The notes beneath the pieces were generated by a model. The model worked only from the letters and a program-made list of their open reading frames with translations, was not told where the DNA came from and made no database searches. From Gp6-AA40 sp035492455 (GTDB taxonomy: Bacteria; Acidobacteriota; Vicinamibacteria; Vicinamibacterales; UBA2999): DNA of 64,000 bases. The number at the start of each line of letters is the position of its first letter. The first letter of the stretch is position 1. The position numbers and the translations under genes are program-made. Where the stretch lies: the NCBI GenBank assembly GCA_035492455.1, contig DATJJE010000014.1, positions 1-64,000 of the forward strand. The letters run 5' to 3'. This document shows positions 42,012 through 51,836 of this stretch, piece by piece.

Positions 42012-43288
42012 GACGCGGATTTTATCGGTTGTCCGACGAGAAAGGCGGGATTTGCGCCCTTGCGCGGACGGAATTTCTCGAACCGCCCGCTGTTGACCTC
42101 GGCCACGTACAGATTGCCGTCGGAGTCCACGCTCATGCCGTGAATGTTCCAGAATGCGCCCGGCCACTGGCCCTGACTGCCCCAGGAGTATTGGTAGTGA
42201 CCCTCGACGTCGAACTTCACGATCTTCGAGGTGATGTTGTCGGCGGTCCACAGATTTCTGTCCGAAGCCAAATAGAGGACCTGCGGCGTCGAGGGATTGC
42301 CGGTGCTGAACTGGTCGAGAAACTTGCCGTTTTCGTCGAACACCTGGATGCGGTGGTTCTCGCGATCCGTGACGTACACCTTGCGCGTCGTCGGGTCCAC
42401 CTGCACGCCGTGCACCGCGTTGAAGGTGCCAGGCGTCGTGTCGTCCGCCTTCGTCGACTTCTGACCCCACGCCATCAGGAACTTGCCCTCCTTGTCGAAC
42501 TTGACGACGCGTGTATTGGCGTAGCCGTCCGACACGAACAGCGTGCTGTCCGGCAGCCACGAGAGAAACGTCGGGCGATTGAAGTGGGTGCTGTCGTTGC
42601 CGGATGTGCCTTTCACGCCAAGCGTCTGCACGAGCTGCTTGCCGTCGTGCGTGAACTTGTAGACCACGTGATTGCGGTCCTCGACGATCCAGATGTGTTT
42701 CTCGGGATCGTACGGATTGATGGTCACTGAGTGTGGACGGCGGAAGAGCGAATCCCATTTCGTCCAGTCTTCAACGACGTTGCCGTTTGCATCGACGACG
42801 AGCACGCAGTGTTCCCAGCGGGCGTCGACACCCAGCTTGCCTTTCCATCCATTCCAGCCATCCGAGCCCTGGTTGCCGGGGCTCGCTACCGGACCGACGG
42901 AGGCGTTACGCCATGGTGTCTGCGTGACAGGGAACGAGACGCTCGGGCCTACGCTGGGATACGGCACCTCTTCGGGACGGTCGAGATTCGGGAGCTCGCC
43001 GCGCTGAAGAAGAAAGACGCGGTTCGGCGTTTCCGCGAAGATGCCTTGCGCGGCGCCGAACGTCCACTTCTCGTGTCCCGGCAGCTGCGACAGCGGCTTT
43101 GGCCAGTCGCGAACCACTTCGTATGGGCCCGTTTGATCCTGCCCACCGCGTTCGCCCGGAACGGCGGCAAACCCCGCGGCGGGCGCAGGTGTCTGCGCGT
43201 TCGCAGGAGTTGTTGGTCTGCCAGGCTGCTGACACGCCGCCACGACGAGCGGCAACAGAACGACAGAGATTCGAGAAGCGATTTTCAT
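42008..43288 (-). CDS. NHL-repeat propeller lipoprotein
   Basis: 426 aa from ATG 43288; the signal ends in lipobox VAAC (C near residue 19), followed by a Pro/Ala/Gln linker. Six-bladed NHL/peptidylglycine-lyase-like propeller: FRRPHSVTINPYDPEKHIWIVEDRNHVVYKFTHDGK, HFNRPTFLSWLPDSTLFVSDGYANTRVVKFDKEGK, FNAVHGVQVDPTTRKVYVTDRENHRIQVFDENGK, FWNIHGMSVDSDGNLYVAEV. Probably an outer-membrane-anchored binding or scaffold protein. First gene of the NHL-tannase-tannase-kelch run; 34 bp downstream of the nuclease gene on the same strand. Confidence 0.85.
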   Translation of the reverse strand: MKIASRISVVLLPLVVAACQQPGRPTTPANAQTPAPAAGFAAVPGERGGQDQTGPYEVVRDWPKPLSQLPGHEKWTFGAAQGIFAETPNRVFLLQRGELPNLDRPEEVPYPSVGPSVSFPVTQTPWRNASVGPVASPGNQGSDGWNGWKGKLGVDARWEHCVLVVDANGNVVEDWTKWDSLFRRPHSVTINPYDPEKHIWIVEDRNHVVYKFTHDGKQLVQTLGVKGTSGNDSTHFNRPTFLSWLPDSTLFVSDGYANTRVVKFDKEGKFLMAWGQKSTKADDTTPGTFNAVHGVQVDPTTRKVYVTDRENHRIQVFDENGKFLDQFSTGNPSTPQVLYLASDRNLWTADNITSKIVKFDVEGHYQYSWGSQGQWPGAFWNIHGMSVDSDGNLYVAEVNSGRFEKFRPRKGANPAFLVGQPIKSAS

Positions 43289-43322
43289 CGCGGGCCAGTG
43301 TATGTCGCCGGCCCGCGCGCGT

Positions 43323-46300
43323 CTACCGCGCGAACTTGAAGTCCGCGCGCTGCACCGTTCCATCCGTCAACTTCACTACAAACTGACGACACGAGCCGGC
43401 CCACGCTTTGTCCGTCTTCCAGATGTACGAGTACTGGCCTGATGCCTCATCGAAGGACAGGCTGCTGTTGCCGGCCGTCACGGTTTCGTCTATGCCGTTG
43501 GCCATAGACGATGTGTCACACGGCACCGTCTCGGATCTCGGGTAGCCGGTGGTGAAGATGTTCAATCCCAGATTTCCACCAAGACTGAATTTGACGGGAA
43601 CTGCCGCGCCGGCCTTCACCTGATTGAGCGCCGGCAGGTTGTCCACGGGCGCGAGGAATCCGGAGAACGGATAGTTGTCGATCACGTCAAAGGTGACGGA
43701 CCCGCTGCTCGGTGTAAGCGCGCCGCCGTCGGTGTACGACGCGGACATCGTGTGCGATCCGACGCCGAACGCCGATGCGGGGACTGTTACCGAGGCCTGG
43801 CCGTTACTGACGGCGACGGAGGCCGAGTATCCGACGCCATCCGAGAACTCTACGGAGCCTGATGTGACCGAACGGGTGGCCGTCACCGCCGCCGTGAACG
43901 TGATGTCCTGTGCGAGGTGCGCGGGATCGGGTATTGCGCTGACTGTCGTATTCGTCGGCACGGGGAAGGCGAAATAGGCGACCAGTGGATCGTGATCCGA
44001 GATGCGAAGCGGTGTGTTCGGGTCGCTTCGCAGCGCCTCGGGGAAATCGGCGTTGTTCCGGCCATACGAAAGACCGTTCGACAACGTAAACAGGTTCGGC
44101 GTCACAATCACGTGATCCAGTTCCTGTGCGTTGCCGTCGAAGACGAACGAATACCGCTGATCAGCCGGAACCGTATCCACAAGATCGACTAGATTCGGAT
44201 TGACGAGGTCGTCGCTCGCGAGCGTCACCAGCTCCGGCGGTGTGGGCGTCCCTTTGATCGTACCGATCGCATCGACGTAGCCGTCGCTGAACTGGAATGC
44301 GTTGTAATCGCCAACCGAGACGATCAGCTCCGACGGGTTCGCCGACTGACGCGTCTGAATCAGATTCGCCAGGAACTCGGCCTGCGCCTTGCGCTTGGCC
44401 CGCACCCGCGCGCCGTCGGTCCCACTGTTAATGGATGACAACGATCGCAGATGGTTGACGATCACCGTTACCGGCAGCCCGGCGTCGTCGACGGTCTGAT
44501 GGATGAACGCGCGAAGCACGAGCGGCGGTCGATCGTTGAGAACTGCGAGCATTCCATCCGGCTGCATGAACTGCGTCGTCAGCCCTTCCTGTGTCACATC
44601 GATGGCGGTGACACGCGACGACTTCACGAGGAATCCGGAGTCGATGCCGCCGATGTCGTTGCCCTCCTCGAGGTATGCCACGTAGCCGGGATCGGGTCCG
44701 CCGGCGGAAACCGTATCGCTGTTCACCTTCGCCGCAATCGCCTGGAGAGTTGTTTCGTGCTCAACTTCCTCCACTCCGATGATGTCGGGCAGGCGCATGA
44801 TGGTGCGGATCTGCAGAGACACCTTATTCAGGCGGTTAGCGAACGCTTCGGATGTCAAGACCGCATCACTGGTGTCCGCATCGTCGGTCGTGTCGAAGAA
44901 GCGCTCAAGATTTGCAGTCCCGATCGTGAACTCACCGGGCGCTGCAACACGCACTGCGGCAGATGTCAAAGGTGCGCCCGATACAATCGGCGGCGAGGCA
45001 GGTTCGAGATCAATCGTGTAGCTCCGGAAGCTGTAGTCCAGCGGGCCCACCAGGTTGGTGACGGTCTGCCCTGGGGTCACGTCAAGGGGCGTACCGCCGA
45101 CTGCATCGGAGTCGACGCGAACGCGCTCGGGATTTGCATCGAAGCGTGTCACGGTCGCCGGCGAGAGCGCATCTGGAGGAACGGGTTCGAACACCTCGAT
45201 TCCAGCCTCGCGAAATGGCCGGTCAATTCCGGGCAGCACGACATAGAACACGCCGCTGCTCGTTGATGTGCCGAGCGACTCGGTCTGGGTGCCGCCTGTC
45301 GGGGCAACGACGGTCGCGGACGCCATCGAGACGCGCATTCCCTCGAGATGTTCGAGTTGCTCGACCGACCCGCCGGCGTCGAGATCCGCCGGCGTCAATT
45401 CCACTGGCGTTGGCAGGGTGGCACCAGTCGCCTCCGTGGCGACGAACGGGTTCACGAGTTCAGTTGTCGCTGGACTGTACGGATCCTGACTCGGGATGAA
45501 TTCGCTCACCGTGCCGATGACGAACACGAGGTTGCCCACGGCAGCTGCCGAGGGCGGGACGCCGGACGTGAAGACGAACACGCCCTCGGAGGTGTTCACG
45601 TCGACGTCGTAGTTCGCCTCGAGATCCTGAATGAAGAAGCCGTTGCTGCGGCGTGCGGTGACGATGCCTTCCGTCGACACCAACTGGTTGGCGAGGGGCG
45701 ACATGCTTTCGTGACCCTGAATATCGTGGATGTGTGTGATGAAGGCCGGCTTGACCGCCAGCGTGATCGTCGTGGCGGCCGGCCGCGAAAGGCCATCGAT
45801 GATGCTGATCGGAATGGTCTTCGGTCCCTGGGTGATCGCCGCGCCTATGATCGACGTGAACGCGAATGTCTGTTCACCAGCAGGCGTGGGCGCGCCGACG
45901 GCTGCAAAACTTGCGGTCGCCGAACCACCGATCGACGTAAGGTCGCCTGTTACAGTGAAGTTGGTGTTGGTTGGGTTGCTGCCCGGCGTCGCTACGACGG
46001 TCAGCGTGACCGATCCGCCCTCCGGAACGACTTCCGGAGCTGCGGAGCCGGTTCCAGTGGGGAAGGAACATCCCGGCGGCGACAGCGTGTTGTGCGGCGT
46101 TGGCACGCCGATTACGAAGTCGACGCTGTTCTGATCGGTATCGGTGCAGCCGAAATCAACGCGGAGCGCCGCGGTCGTGTTGCTCAGCGTTCCGGTCGGC
46201 CCCGTTCCCTCGAAGCAGTTGGCTGTGGATCCAAAGCCAACGAAATCAATAACGGCTGCGCCGAACGGACAGCCCGTTCCAGTGAGAGTGGTTTGATTGT

Positions 46301-46691
46301 TGACGAGCGCGACCTTGCCGGCCGTTGCAGACATCGCGATGGCGCCAGGGGCGTCGGGCGTAGGTAGATTGACTGCGCCGCCCGCTCCCTGCGCCTCCTG
46401 AATCAAGTAGTACTGGCCGGGCTGCAGCGTGACAGCCGTCAGGTTCGTGCGTTGCCAGGTCGTGCCAGCGGCCGCTGCGTATTGGACGGACCAGCCGCTT
46501 AGGCTGACGGGCGAGTTGCCGCGATTGTGGAGCTCGATGAAGTCGTTCTTATATGTCGCGCCGCTATTCCCGCCGCCGCCGTAGACCTGGCTGATGACGA
46601 CGCTGTTTGAAATCCCGGCGACTGGGGCAGGGGCAAACGCGACGTACGTAAGAAGGGCGGCAAGCGCAAGGAATCGACGCAAACGGGGCAT
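43323..46691 (-). CDS. Large extracellular EEP nuclease with lamin-tail and PxKF domains
   Basis: 1122 aa from ATG 46691 (AGGGAGA 7 bp upstream); signal peptide to APVAGI. Domains: lamin-tail domain (about 28-150, VVISQVYGGGGNSGATYKNDFIELHNRG); a beta-sandwich (about 220-320); an OB-like region; an endonuclease/exonuclease/phosphatase domain (about 590-900) with GVEEVEHETTLQAIA, VNHLRS, VGDYNAF, LDHVIV and SDHDPLVAY; an Ig-like domain; and a C-terminal PxKF domain (VKAGAAVPVKFSLGG...YIWKTDKAW). Resembles ExeM/NucH-type secreted DNases, which degrade extracellular DNA for nutrients or biofilm turnover. Confidence 0.9.
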   Translation of the reverse strand: MPRLRRFLALAALLTYVAFAPAPVAGISNSVVISQVYGGGGNSGATYKNDFIELHNRGNSPVSLSGWSVQYAAAAGTTWQRTNLTAVTLQPGQYYLIQEAQGAGGAVNLPTPDAPGAIAMSATAGKVALVNNQTTLTGTGCPFGAAVIDFVGFGSTANCFEGTGPTGTLSNTTAALRVDFGCTDTDQNSVDFVIGVPTPHNTLSPPGCSFPTGTGSAAPEVVPEGGSVTLTVVATPGSNPTNTNFTVTGDLTSIGGSATASFAAVGAPTPAGEQTFAFTSIIGAAITQGPKTIPISIIDGLSRPAATTITLAVKPAFITHIHDIQGHESMSPLANQLVSTEGIVTARRSNGFFIQDLEANYDVDVNTSEGVFVFTSGVPPSAAAVGNLVFVIGTVSEFIPSQDPYSPATTELVNPFVATEATGATLPTPVELTPADLDAGGSVEQLEHLEGMRVSMASATVVAPTGGTQTESLGTSTSSGVFYVVLPGIDRPFREAGIEVFEPVPPDALSPATVTRFDANPERVRVDSDAVGGTPLDVTPGQTVTNLVGPLDYSFRSYTIDLEPASPPIVSGAPLTSAAVRVAAPGEFTIGTANLERFFDTTDDADTSDAVLTSEAFANRLNKVSLQIRTIMRLPDIIGVEEVEHETTLQAIAAKVNSDTVSAGGPDPGYVAYLEEGNDIGGIDSGFLVKSSRVTAIDVTQEGLTTQFMQPDGMLAVLNDRPPLVLRAFIHQTVDDAGLPVTVIVNHLRSLSSINSGTDGARVRAKRKAQAEFLANLIQTRQSANPSELIVSVGDYNAFQFSDGYVDAIGTIKGTPTPPELVTLASDDLVNPNLVDLVDTVPADQRYSFVFDGNAQELDHVIVTPNLFTLSNGLSYGRNNADFPEALRSDPNTPLRISDHDPLVAYFAFPVPTNTTVSAIPDPAHLAQDITFTAAVTATRSVTSGSVEFSDGVGYSASVAVSNGQASVTVPASAFGVGSHTMSASYTDGGALTPSSGSVTFDVIDNYPFSGFLAPVDNLPALNQVKAGAAVPVKFSLGGNLGLNIFTTGYPRSETVPCDTSSMANGIDETVTAGNSSLSFDEASGQYSYIWKTDKAWAGSCRQFVVKLTDGTVQRADFKFAR

Positions 46692-46782
46692 CGGGGATCT
46701 CCCTGATGTGGGAAGCTTCGAGGACGCGGCCGCCAGTCTATGATGGCGAATACCCGCTCGCAAGGAGTCAGAAGGAGTGGCG

Positions 46783-48081
46783 ATGCAAAGAGTAGGTAAA
46801 TTCATTTCCGTAATCGCGCTGCTGATCGCGGCGCCGGTCAGTGGCCAGACTCCAGCGGAAATCGACACCTACTATCCGGAGCTGCAGACGCTCTATCAGG
46901 ATCTGCATCGCAATCCCGAGCTCGCCTTCCAGGAGGTGCAGACGGCCGGGAAGCTGGCGGCACGCTTGAAGACATACGGCTACGAAGTCACGACCGGCGT
47001 CGGCCGCACCGGCGTCGTCGGTCTGCTGAGAAATGGCGCGGGGCCGACGGTGATGCTGCGCACCGAACTCGATGCGCTCCCGGTCGCGGAGAAGACGGGC
47101 GCGCCGTTTGCGAGCACGGTCGTGACGAAAAATCTTGCGGGTGCAACGGTGCCGGTCATGCACGCGTGCGGCCACGACCTGCACATGACGGCGGTCGTCG
47201 GCACCGCGAAGTGGATGGCGGAGCACCGCACGCAGTGGCACGGCACGTTGATGATCGTCGGCCAGCCTGCGGAGGAGACGATCGGCGGTGCCGAAGCGAT
47301 GCTGAAGGATGGGCTCTTCTCGCGCTTTCCAAAACCCGACTACGCGATCGCCTTGCACGACGACGATACGATGCCGGCGGGCACGATCGGATACCACGCG
47401 GGTCCCTTTCGCGCCATCTCGATCTCGCCGGCGTTGACAATGTACGGGCGCGGCGGACATGGCGCGATGCCGTTCAACACGATCGATCCAGTGGTGCTGG
47501 CGGCACGCACGGTGATGTCGCTGCAGACGATCGTGTCGCGCGAAAACGATCCCATGGATCCGGTGGTGCTGACGATCGGATCGATTCATGGCGGCACTCA
47601 GGCCAATGTCATTCCGGACGAAGTGACGCTCGGCTTGAACATCCGCACCTACAGCGAGGAGACGCAGAAGCGTGTGCTCGCCGCGGTGATGCGCATTGCC
47701 AGGGCGGAAGCGGCATCAGCGGGCGCGACGCGCGAGCCGACCATTACAACCCCCGAAGCGGGACACGTCGTGGTGAATGACCCTGCCCTGACCCGCCGCG
47801 TTGCGGCGGCGCTGCAGAAAGCCCTGGGGGCCCAACAGGTGATGGAAATGCCGGCGAAGATGACGTCAGAAGATTTCGCCGAGTACGGGCGTGCGGGCGT
47901 GCCGGCGTTGTTGCTCCACATCGGCGCAGTGAGTCCAGCAAAGCTTGCGGAGGCGAAGCGCACCGGTGTTCCGGTGCCGGCGCCCCATTCTCCCGAGTGG
48001 CTACCTGATCTGGAGCCGACTCTGAAGGCGGCTGTACGTGGCGAAACGGTCGCGTTGCTGGATCTGTTCAACAATAAATAG
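46783..48081 (+). CDS. Exported M20-family amidohydrolase
   Basis: 432 aa from ATG 46783; AGAAGGAG lies 5 bp upstream and a nearby GTG is part of that site. Signal peptide to VSGQ. M20D-type metallohydrolase (hippurate/N-acyl amino acid hydrolase or indole-acetyl-amino acid hydrolase type): HACGHDLHMT metal site, VGQPAEE with the catalytic Glu, a lid domain (GRGGHGAMPF), and MTSEDFAEYG with a C-terminal metal-site residue, then LLLHIGA. Exported, so it probably cleaves N-acyl amino acids or similar amides in the periplasm. The next gene begins with the codon after its stop. Confidence 0.9.
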   Translation: MQRVGKFISVIALLIAAPVSGQTPAEIDTYYPELQTLYQDLHRNPELAFQEVQTAGKLAARLKTYGYEVTTGVGRTGVVGLLRNGAGPTVMLRTELDALPVAEKTGAPFASTVVTKNLAGATVPVMHACGHDLHMTAVVGTAKWMAEHRTQWHGTLMIVGQPAEETIGGAEAMLKDGLFSRFPKPDYAIALHDDDTMPAGTIGYHAGPFRAISISPALTMYGRGGHGAMPFNTIDPVVLAARTVMSLQTIVSRENDPMDPVVLTIGSIHGGTQANVIPDEVTLGLNIRTYSEETQKRVLAAVMRIARAEAASAGATREPTITTPEAGHVVVNDPALTRRVAAALQKALGAQQVMEMPAKMTSEDFAEYGRAGVPALLLHIGAVSPAKLAEAKRTGVPVPAPHSPEWLPDLEPTLKAAVRGETVALLDLFNNK

Positions 48082-50796
48082 GTGATCGACGACCCCCACA
48101 AGCCGCTGCGCGACGATGTGCGGCTGCTGGGGGAACTGCTGGGCGAGACTCTCCGTGCGCACGGCGGCGAGGAATTATTCGACACGGTCGAGCGCGTGCG
48201 CGCGCTGTCGAAGGCCTCGCGTGCGGGTGGCGAGTTGCAGTTCGCGGAACTAGCGGCGTTTCTCGCGACGCTCCCGGTCGAATCGGCGACGCCGCTTGCC
48301 CGCGCCTTTGCGCATTTCCTGAATCTGGCCAACTTCGCCGAGCAGCACCACCGCATCCGCAGGCGGCGCGCTTATCTCGCCGATCGCAACTCGCGTCCTC
48401 AGGCCGGCTCGTGTCTGGAGACTTTCGAGCGTCTCGTGTCCGGCGGGGTCGCGCCGGCCGCGCTGCACGACGCCGTCTGCAAGCTGCGCATCGAGCTCGT
48501 GCTCACCGCACATCCAACAGAGGTCTCGCGGCGGACGCTGATCCACAAGCACAACCGCGTTGCCGATTTGCTCGCGCAGCGCGATCACGTGGACCTGACG
48601 GTTCCCGAACGTGAAGAAGTGCTCGACGCCCTGCGGCGCGAGATCGTGTCCGCGTGGGAGACCGACGAGGTGCGCCACGAGCGTCCGTCACCGCTCGACG
48701 AAGTGCGCGGCGGACTTGTCGTGTTCGAGCAGAGCCTGTGGCGTGCGGTGCCGGCGTTTCTGCGCAGTGTCGACGCCGCGCTGCGCCGCATTACCGGCGA
48801 GGGACTCCCTCTCGACATCGCCCCGATTCGATTCGGGTCCTGGATTGGCGGCGACCGAGACGGCAACCCGAACGTCACGCCGGAGGTCACGCGCAAGGCC
48901 TGTCTGCTGGCGCGCTGGCAGGCGGCGGATCTGTACCTGGCCGAGATCAATGAGCTGCGCGACGAGCTGTCGATGGCCGACGCTTCGCCGGAGCTGATGG
49001 CTGTCACTGGGACCACGCACGAACCCTATCGCGCGTTGCTGCGCGGCGTACGCACACGCTTGCTCGCCACGCGCGAGTGGGTGGAAGCGGCGCTGCGCGA
49101 GGAGGTGGCGCCCAACGCTGATGTCTACCTCGAGGCAGACGCGCTCGCAGATCCACTGCGGCTCTGTTATCGGTCGCTTGTCGCGACCGGTGACGAGGTG
49201 ATTGCCAACGGCCGGCTGGCGGATGTGTTGCGGCGCGTCGCGACCTTCGGCGTGACGCTGGCGCGGCTCGACATCCGTCAGGAGTCCGACAGGCACACTG
49301 CGGCGCTCACCGCCATCACGAGTGCACGCGGCCTCGGGTCGTATGTCGACTGGGACGAGCCCAAACGCATCGAGTTTCTTGTCGCGGAGCTCTGCGCCCG
49401 CCGGCCGCTTGTGCCCGCCTATTTCTCAGCGGATCCCGACGCAATCGACGTGCTCGACACGTTCGCCATGATCGCGCGCATCCCACACGAGTCGCTTGGC
49501 GCGTATGTGATCACGATGACGCATCACGCCTCCGACCTCCTCGCGGTGCAGCTCCTGCAGCGAGCCGCTGGCGTTGAACGCCCGCTGCGCATTGTGCCGC
49601 TGTTTGAGACAGCCGACGATCTTCGCCGCGCGCCCGAGGTCATGAAGCGCGTATTCGAGATCGGCGTATACCGAGCCTTCATTGACAGCCTGCCACGACA
49701 ACTTGTCCGACGTAGCGCGGAGCCCGAAGTCGGAAGCCGCGAAGCGGCGAAGGCCGGACAGGAAGTGATGGTTGGCTATTCGGATTCCTCCAAAGACGTC
49801 GGACGATTGAGCGCCGCCTGGGAGCTCTATAAAGCGCAGGAGGCGATCGTTGACGCCTGCCGGCGAGCGGGCATTGACATCACGCTCTTCCACGGCCGCG
49901 GCGGCAGCGTCGGCCGCGGCGGCGGGCCAACCTACCTCGCGCTCCGATCGCAGCCGAGTGGATCGATCGACGGCAGCATCCGCGTGACCGAACAGGGCGA
50001 GATGATTCAAGCCTTGTTCGGGCTGCCGGGCATCGCCGCGCGCACGATGGAGGTGTACACGACCGGAACGCTGGACGCCTGGCTCGCACCCGCGGCGGAA
50101 CCGCACGCCGAGTGGCGCGAGTGCATGGATCGATTGTCGGTCGACGGCGCGCGTGCGTTTCGCAGTTACGTCCACGAGAATCCGTCGTTTCTCGAATACT
50201 TTCGCACCGCCACGCCGCTGGCCGAGCTCGAACACGTCAACATCGGCAGCCGCCCGGCGCGGCGCAAGAGGACGACCGGCATCGAGACGCTGCGAGCGAT
50301 TCCGTGGCAGTTCTCGTGGACGCAGACACGCCTGATTCTGGGCGCCTGGCTCGGCACCGAGGACGCGTTGGAGGGTGCAATCGAACGGGGTGAGCTCGAC
50401 CAGCTTCGCCGCATGTACGGCGAGTGGCCCCATTTCCGATCGGTCATGGATCTCACCGCAATGGTGCTGGCGAAAACCGACGCGCGGATTGCGGCCGAAT
50501 ATGATCGGCGCCTCGCGCCCGAGCATCTGCGGTCGCTTGGTGCGGACCTCCGTTCGCGCCTGCAGCGCGTGATCCGCGCGGTGCTCGCAGTGACGGGCCA
50601 CGACGAGCTGCTCCAGGAAAATCAGGTGCTGCGGCGCTCGATTAACGTGCGCAATCCGTATGTCGATCCAATCAACCTGGTTCAGATCGAGCTGCTGTGC
50701 CGGATGCGAAGCGGCGCAGACGAGGACCCGCGCCTCCGCGATGCGTTCGTCGTGACCGTTAACGGGATTGCCGCGGGGATGCGGAACGCGGGATGA
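48082..50796 (+). CDS. ppc: Phosphoenolpyruvate carboxylase
   Basis: 904 aa from GTG 48082, immediately after the preceding stop. All signature parts are present: LTAHPTEVSRRT with catalytic H144, GSWIGGDRDGNPNVT, GYSDSSKDVGRLSAAWELYKAQE, FHGRGGSVGRGGGPTYLALRSQP and the invariant C-terminal VNGIAAGMRNAG. Converts PEP and bicarbonate to oxaloacetate, feeding the TCA cycle; allosteric control by acetyl-CoA or aspartate is typical but not readable here. The last 38 bp overlap the convergent DUF488 gene. Confidence 0.98.
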   Translation: MIDDPHKPLRDDVRLLGELLGETLRAHGGEELFDTVERVRALSKASRAGGELQFAELAAFLATLPVESATPLARAFAHFLNLANFAEQHHRIRRRRAYLADRNSRPQAGSCLETFERLVSGGVAPAALHDAVCKLRIELVLTAHPTEVSRRTLIHKHNRVADLLAQRDHVDLTVPEREEVLDALRREIVSAWETDEVRHERPSPLDEVRGGLVVFEQSLWRAVPAFLRSVDAALRRITGEGLPLDIAPIRFGSWIGGDRDGNPNVTPEVTRKACLLARWQAADLYLAEINELRDELSMADASPELMAVTGTTHEPYRALLRGVRTRLLATREWVEAALREEVAPNADVYLEADALADPLRLCYRSLVATGDEVIANGRLADVLRRVATFGVTLARLDIRQESDRHTAALTAITSARGLGSYVDWDEPKRIEFLVAELCARRPLVPAYFSADPDAIDVLDTFAMIARIPHESLGAYVITMTHHASDLLAVQLLQRAAGVERPLRIVPLFETADDLRRAPEVMKRVFEIGVYRAFIDSLPRQLVRRSAEPEVGSREAAKAGQEVMVGYSDSSKDVGRLSAAWELYKAQEAIVDACRRAGIDITLFHGRGGSVGRGGGPTYLALRSQPSGSIDGSIRVTEQGEMIQALFGLPGIAARTMEVYTTGTLDAWLAPAAEPHAEWRECMDRLSVDGARAFRSYVHENPSFLEYFRTATPLAELEHVNIGSRPARRKRTTGIETLRAIPWQFSWTQTRLILGAWLGTEDALEGAIERGELDQLRRMYGEWPHFRSVMDLTAMVLAKTDARIAAEYDRRLAPEHLRSLGADLRSRLQRVIRAVLAVTGHDELLQENQVLRRSINVRNPYVDPINLVQIELLCRMRSGADEDPRLRDAFVVTVNGIAAGMRNAG

Positions 50797-51178
50797 CGAC
50801 CTTGGCGCCGCGTTCGCGGAGAAGCTCGCCGAGAATCGACCGGTGGCACCGGTACGGGTTCTCGCAGTAGCAGCAGATCGAGAAGTTCGTCTGCTCGCCC
50901 AACTTCGCCAGCAGCTCGATGACGTGCTGCGCAGAGGGCCGCCGCATCTCGCGCAGATAGCGTTTCCGGTAGGCGTCCCATCGCGCATCGGTCCACGGCT
51001 GTGCCTGCGCGTACGCGACCAGCTCGCGCGACGGCGACACCTCGGGCACCCAGACGTCGAACAGGTTGCGGCTCGAGTACTCCTCTTTCTTCACGCCTCG
51101 CGGCAGCAGCCGGACCGTACCCAGTCGGACACCCTCGTTGCGCGCTTTCGGCCCGCCGATCCGCACGACACGAATCAT
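50759..51178 (-). CDS. DUF488-family protein
   Basis: 139 aa, no signal peptide. Typical DUF488 features: a basic N-terminus (RIGGPKARNEGVRLGTVRLLPRGVKKEEY), LFDVWVPEVSPSREL, and a Cys-rich ICCYCENPYRCHRSIL segment, the family's CxE/Cys-His signature. Function not firmly known; some members are linked to DNA modification or repair. Starts within a 4-bp overlap after adk and overlaps the 3' end of ppc. Confidence 0.85.
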   Translation of the reverse strand: MIRVVRIGGPKARNEGVRLGTVRLLPRGVKKEEYSSRNLFDVWVPEVSPSRELVAYAQAQPWTDARWDAYRKRYLREMRRPSAQHVIELLAKLGEQTNFSICCYCENPYRCHRSILGELLRERGAKVVIPRSASPRQSR

Positions 51179-51807
51179 CTGTGTTTCTCCACTGCCGCGA
51201 TGATGTCCGCGGTCACATCGTCGGGAAGACGCGCACCGTCGATGCGGCAGTAAGTCGGACGCGTGCCGTAGTACTGCACGAGCGGTTCCGTCTGTTCCCG
51301 GTAGACCTTGAGACGGTTCAGGACGACCTGTTCGCGGTCATCGGCACGCGGCACCAGCGGCCCGCCGCAATCGTGACAGCTCGTACCTTCGCCAACCGCA
51401 TTCGCGCCGCATTCGGCACAGACCATTCGCGATGCGAGCCGCCGAATGACATCCGCTTCGCTGAGAACGATGTCGACGACGATGAGCGGTGACCGGCCGG
51501 CAATCATTCGATCGAGTGACTCCGCTTGTGGAATAGTGCGCGGAAATCCGTCGAGCAGGAAGCCGATCTTCGTATCCTGTTGCGCAAGCCGTTCGGTCAC
51601 AACGCGCGTGATCACCTCATCGCTGATGAGACCGCCGCTCTCCATAATGCCGGCAACTTCACGGCCGAGCGGCGTTCCCGCGGCCACGGCGTCGCGGAGC
51701 ATCGCGCCGGTCGAGATGTGAGGGATGTTCCATTTCCTGCGCAGCTGGCGTGCCTGCGTGCCCTTGCCGGCGCCCGGCGGGCCGAGCATCACCAAGTTGA
51801 GTTCCAT
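51175..51807 (-). CDS. adk: Adenylate kinase
   Basis: 210 aa. P-loop GPPGAGKGT at residues 9-17, the NMP-binding region (HISTGAMLRDAVAAGTPLG), DGFPRT, and a zinc-type LID with two Cys pairs (CAECGANAVGEGTSCHDCGG), then the RxDDxxxxxxxRL motif (RADDREQVVLNRLKVY). Interconverts AMP, ADP and ATP. In many bacteria it sits in the ribosomal-protein operon; here it is paired instead with DUF488, overlapping it by 4 bp, which suggests a rearranged locus. Confidence 0.96.
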   Translation of the reverse strand: MELNLVMLGPPGAGKGTQARQLRRKWNIPHISTGAMLRDAVAAGTPLGREVAGIMESGGLISDEVITRVVTERLAQQDTKIGFLLDGFPRTIPQAESLDRMIAGRSPLIVVDIVLSEADVIRRLASRMVCAECGANAVGEGTSCHDCGGPLVPRADDREQVVLNRLKVYREQTEPLVQYYGTRPTYCRIDGARLPDDVTADIIAAVEKHR

Positions 51808-51836
51808 GCGGTTTCGAAATTGTATATTCCCGGCTG

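Noticed and set aside
42012..42758. Upstream extension of the first tannase gene
   Set aside because: It overlaps the NHL lipoprotein gene in another frame. The signal peptide at 42011 and the ATGA overlap fix the real start.
49426..50988. 520-aa minus-strand frame antisense to ppc
   Set aside because: PEP carboxylase motifs are complete on the plus strand; the antisense frame is a high-GC artefact with an Arg/His-rich composition.
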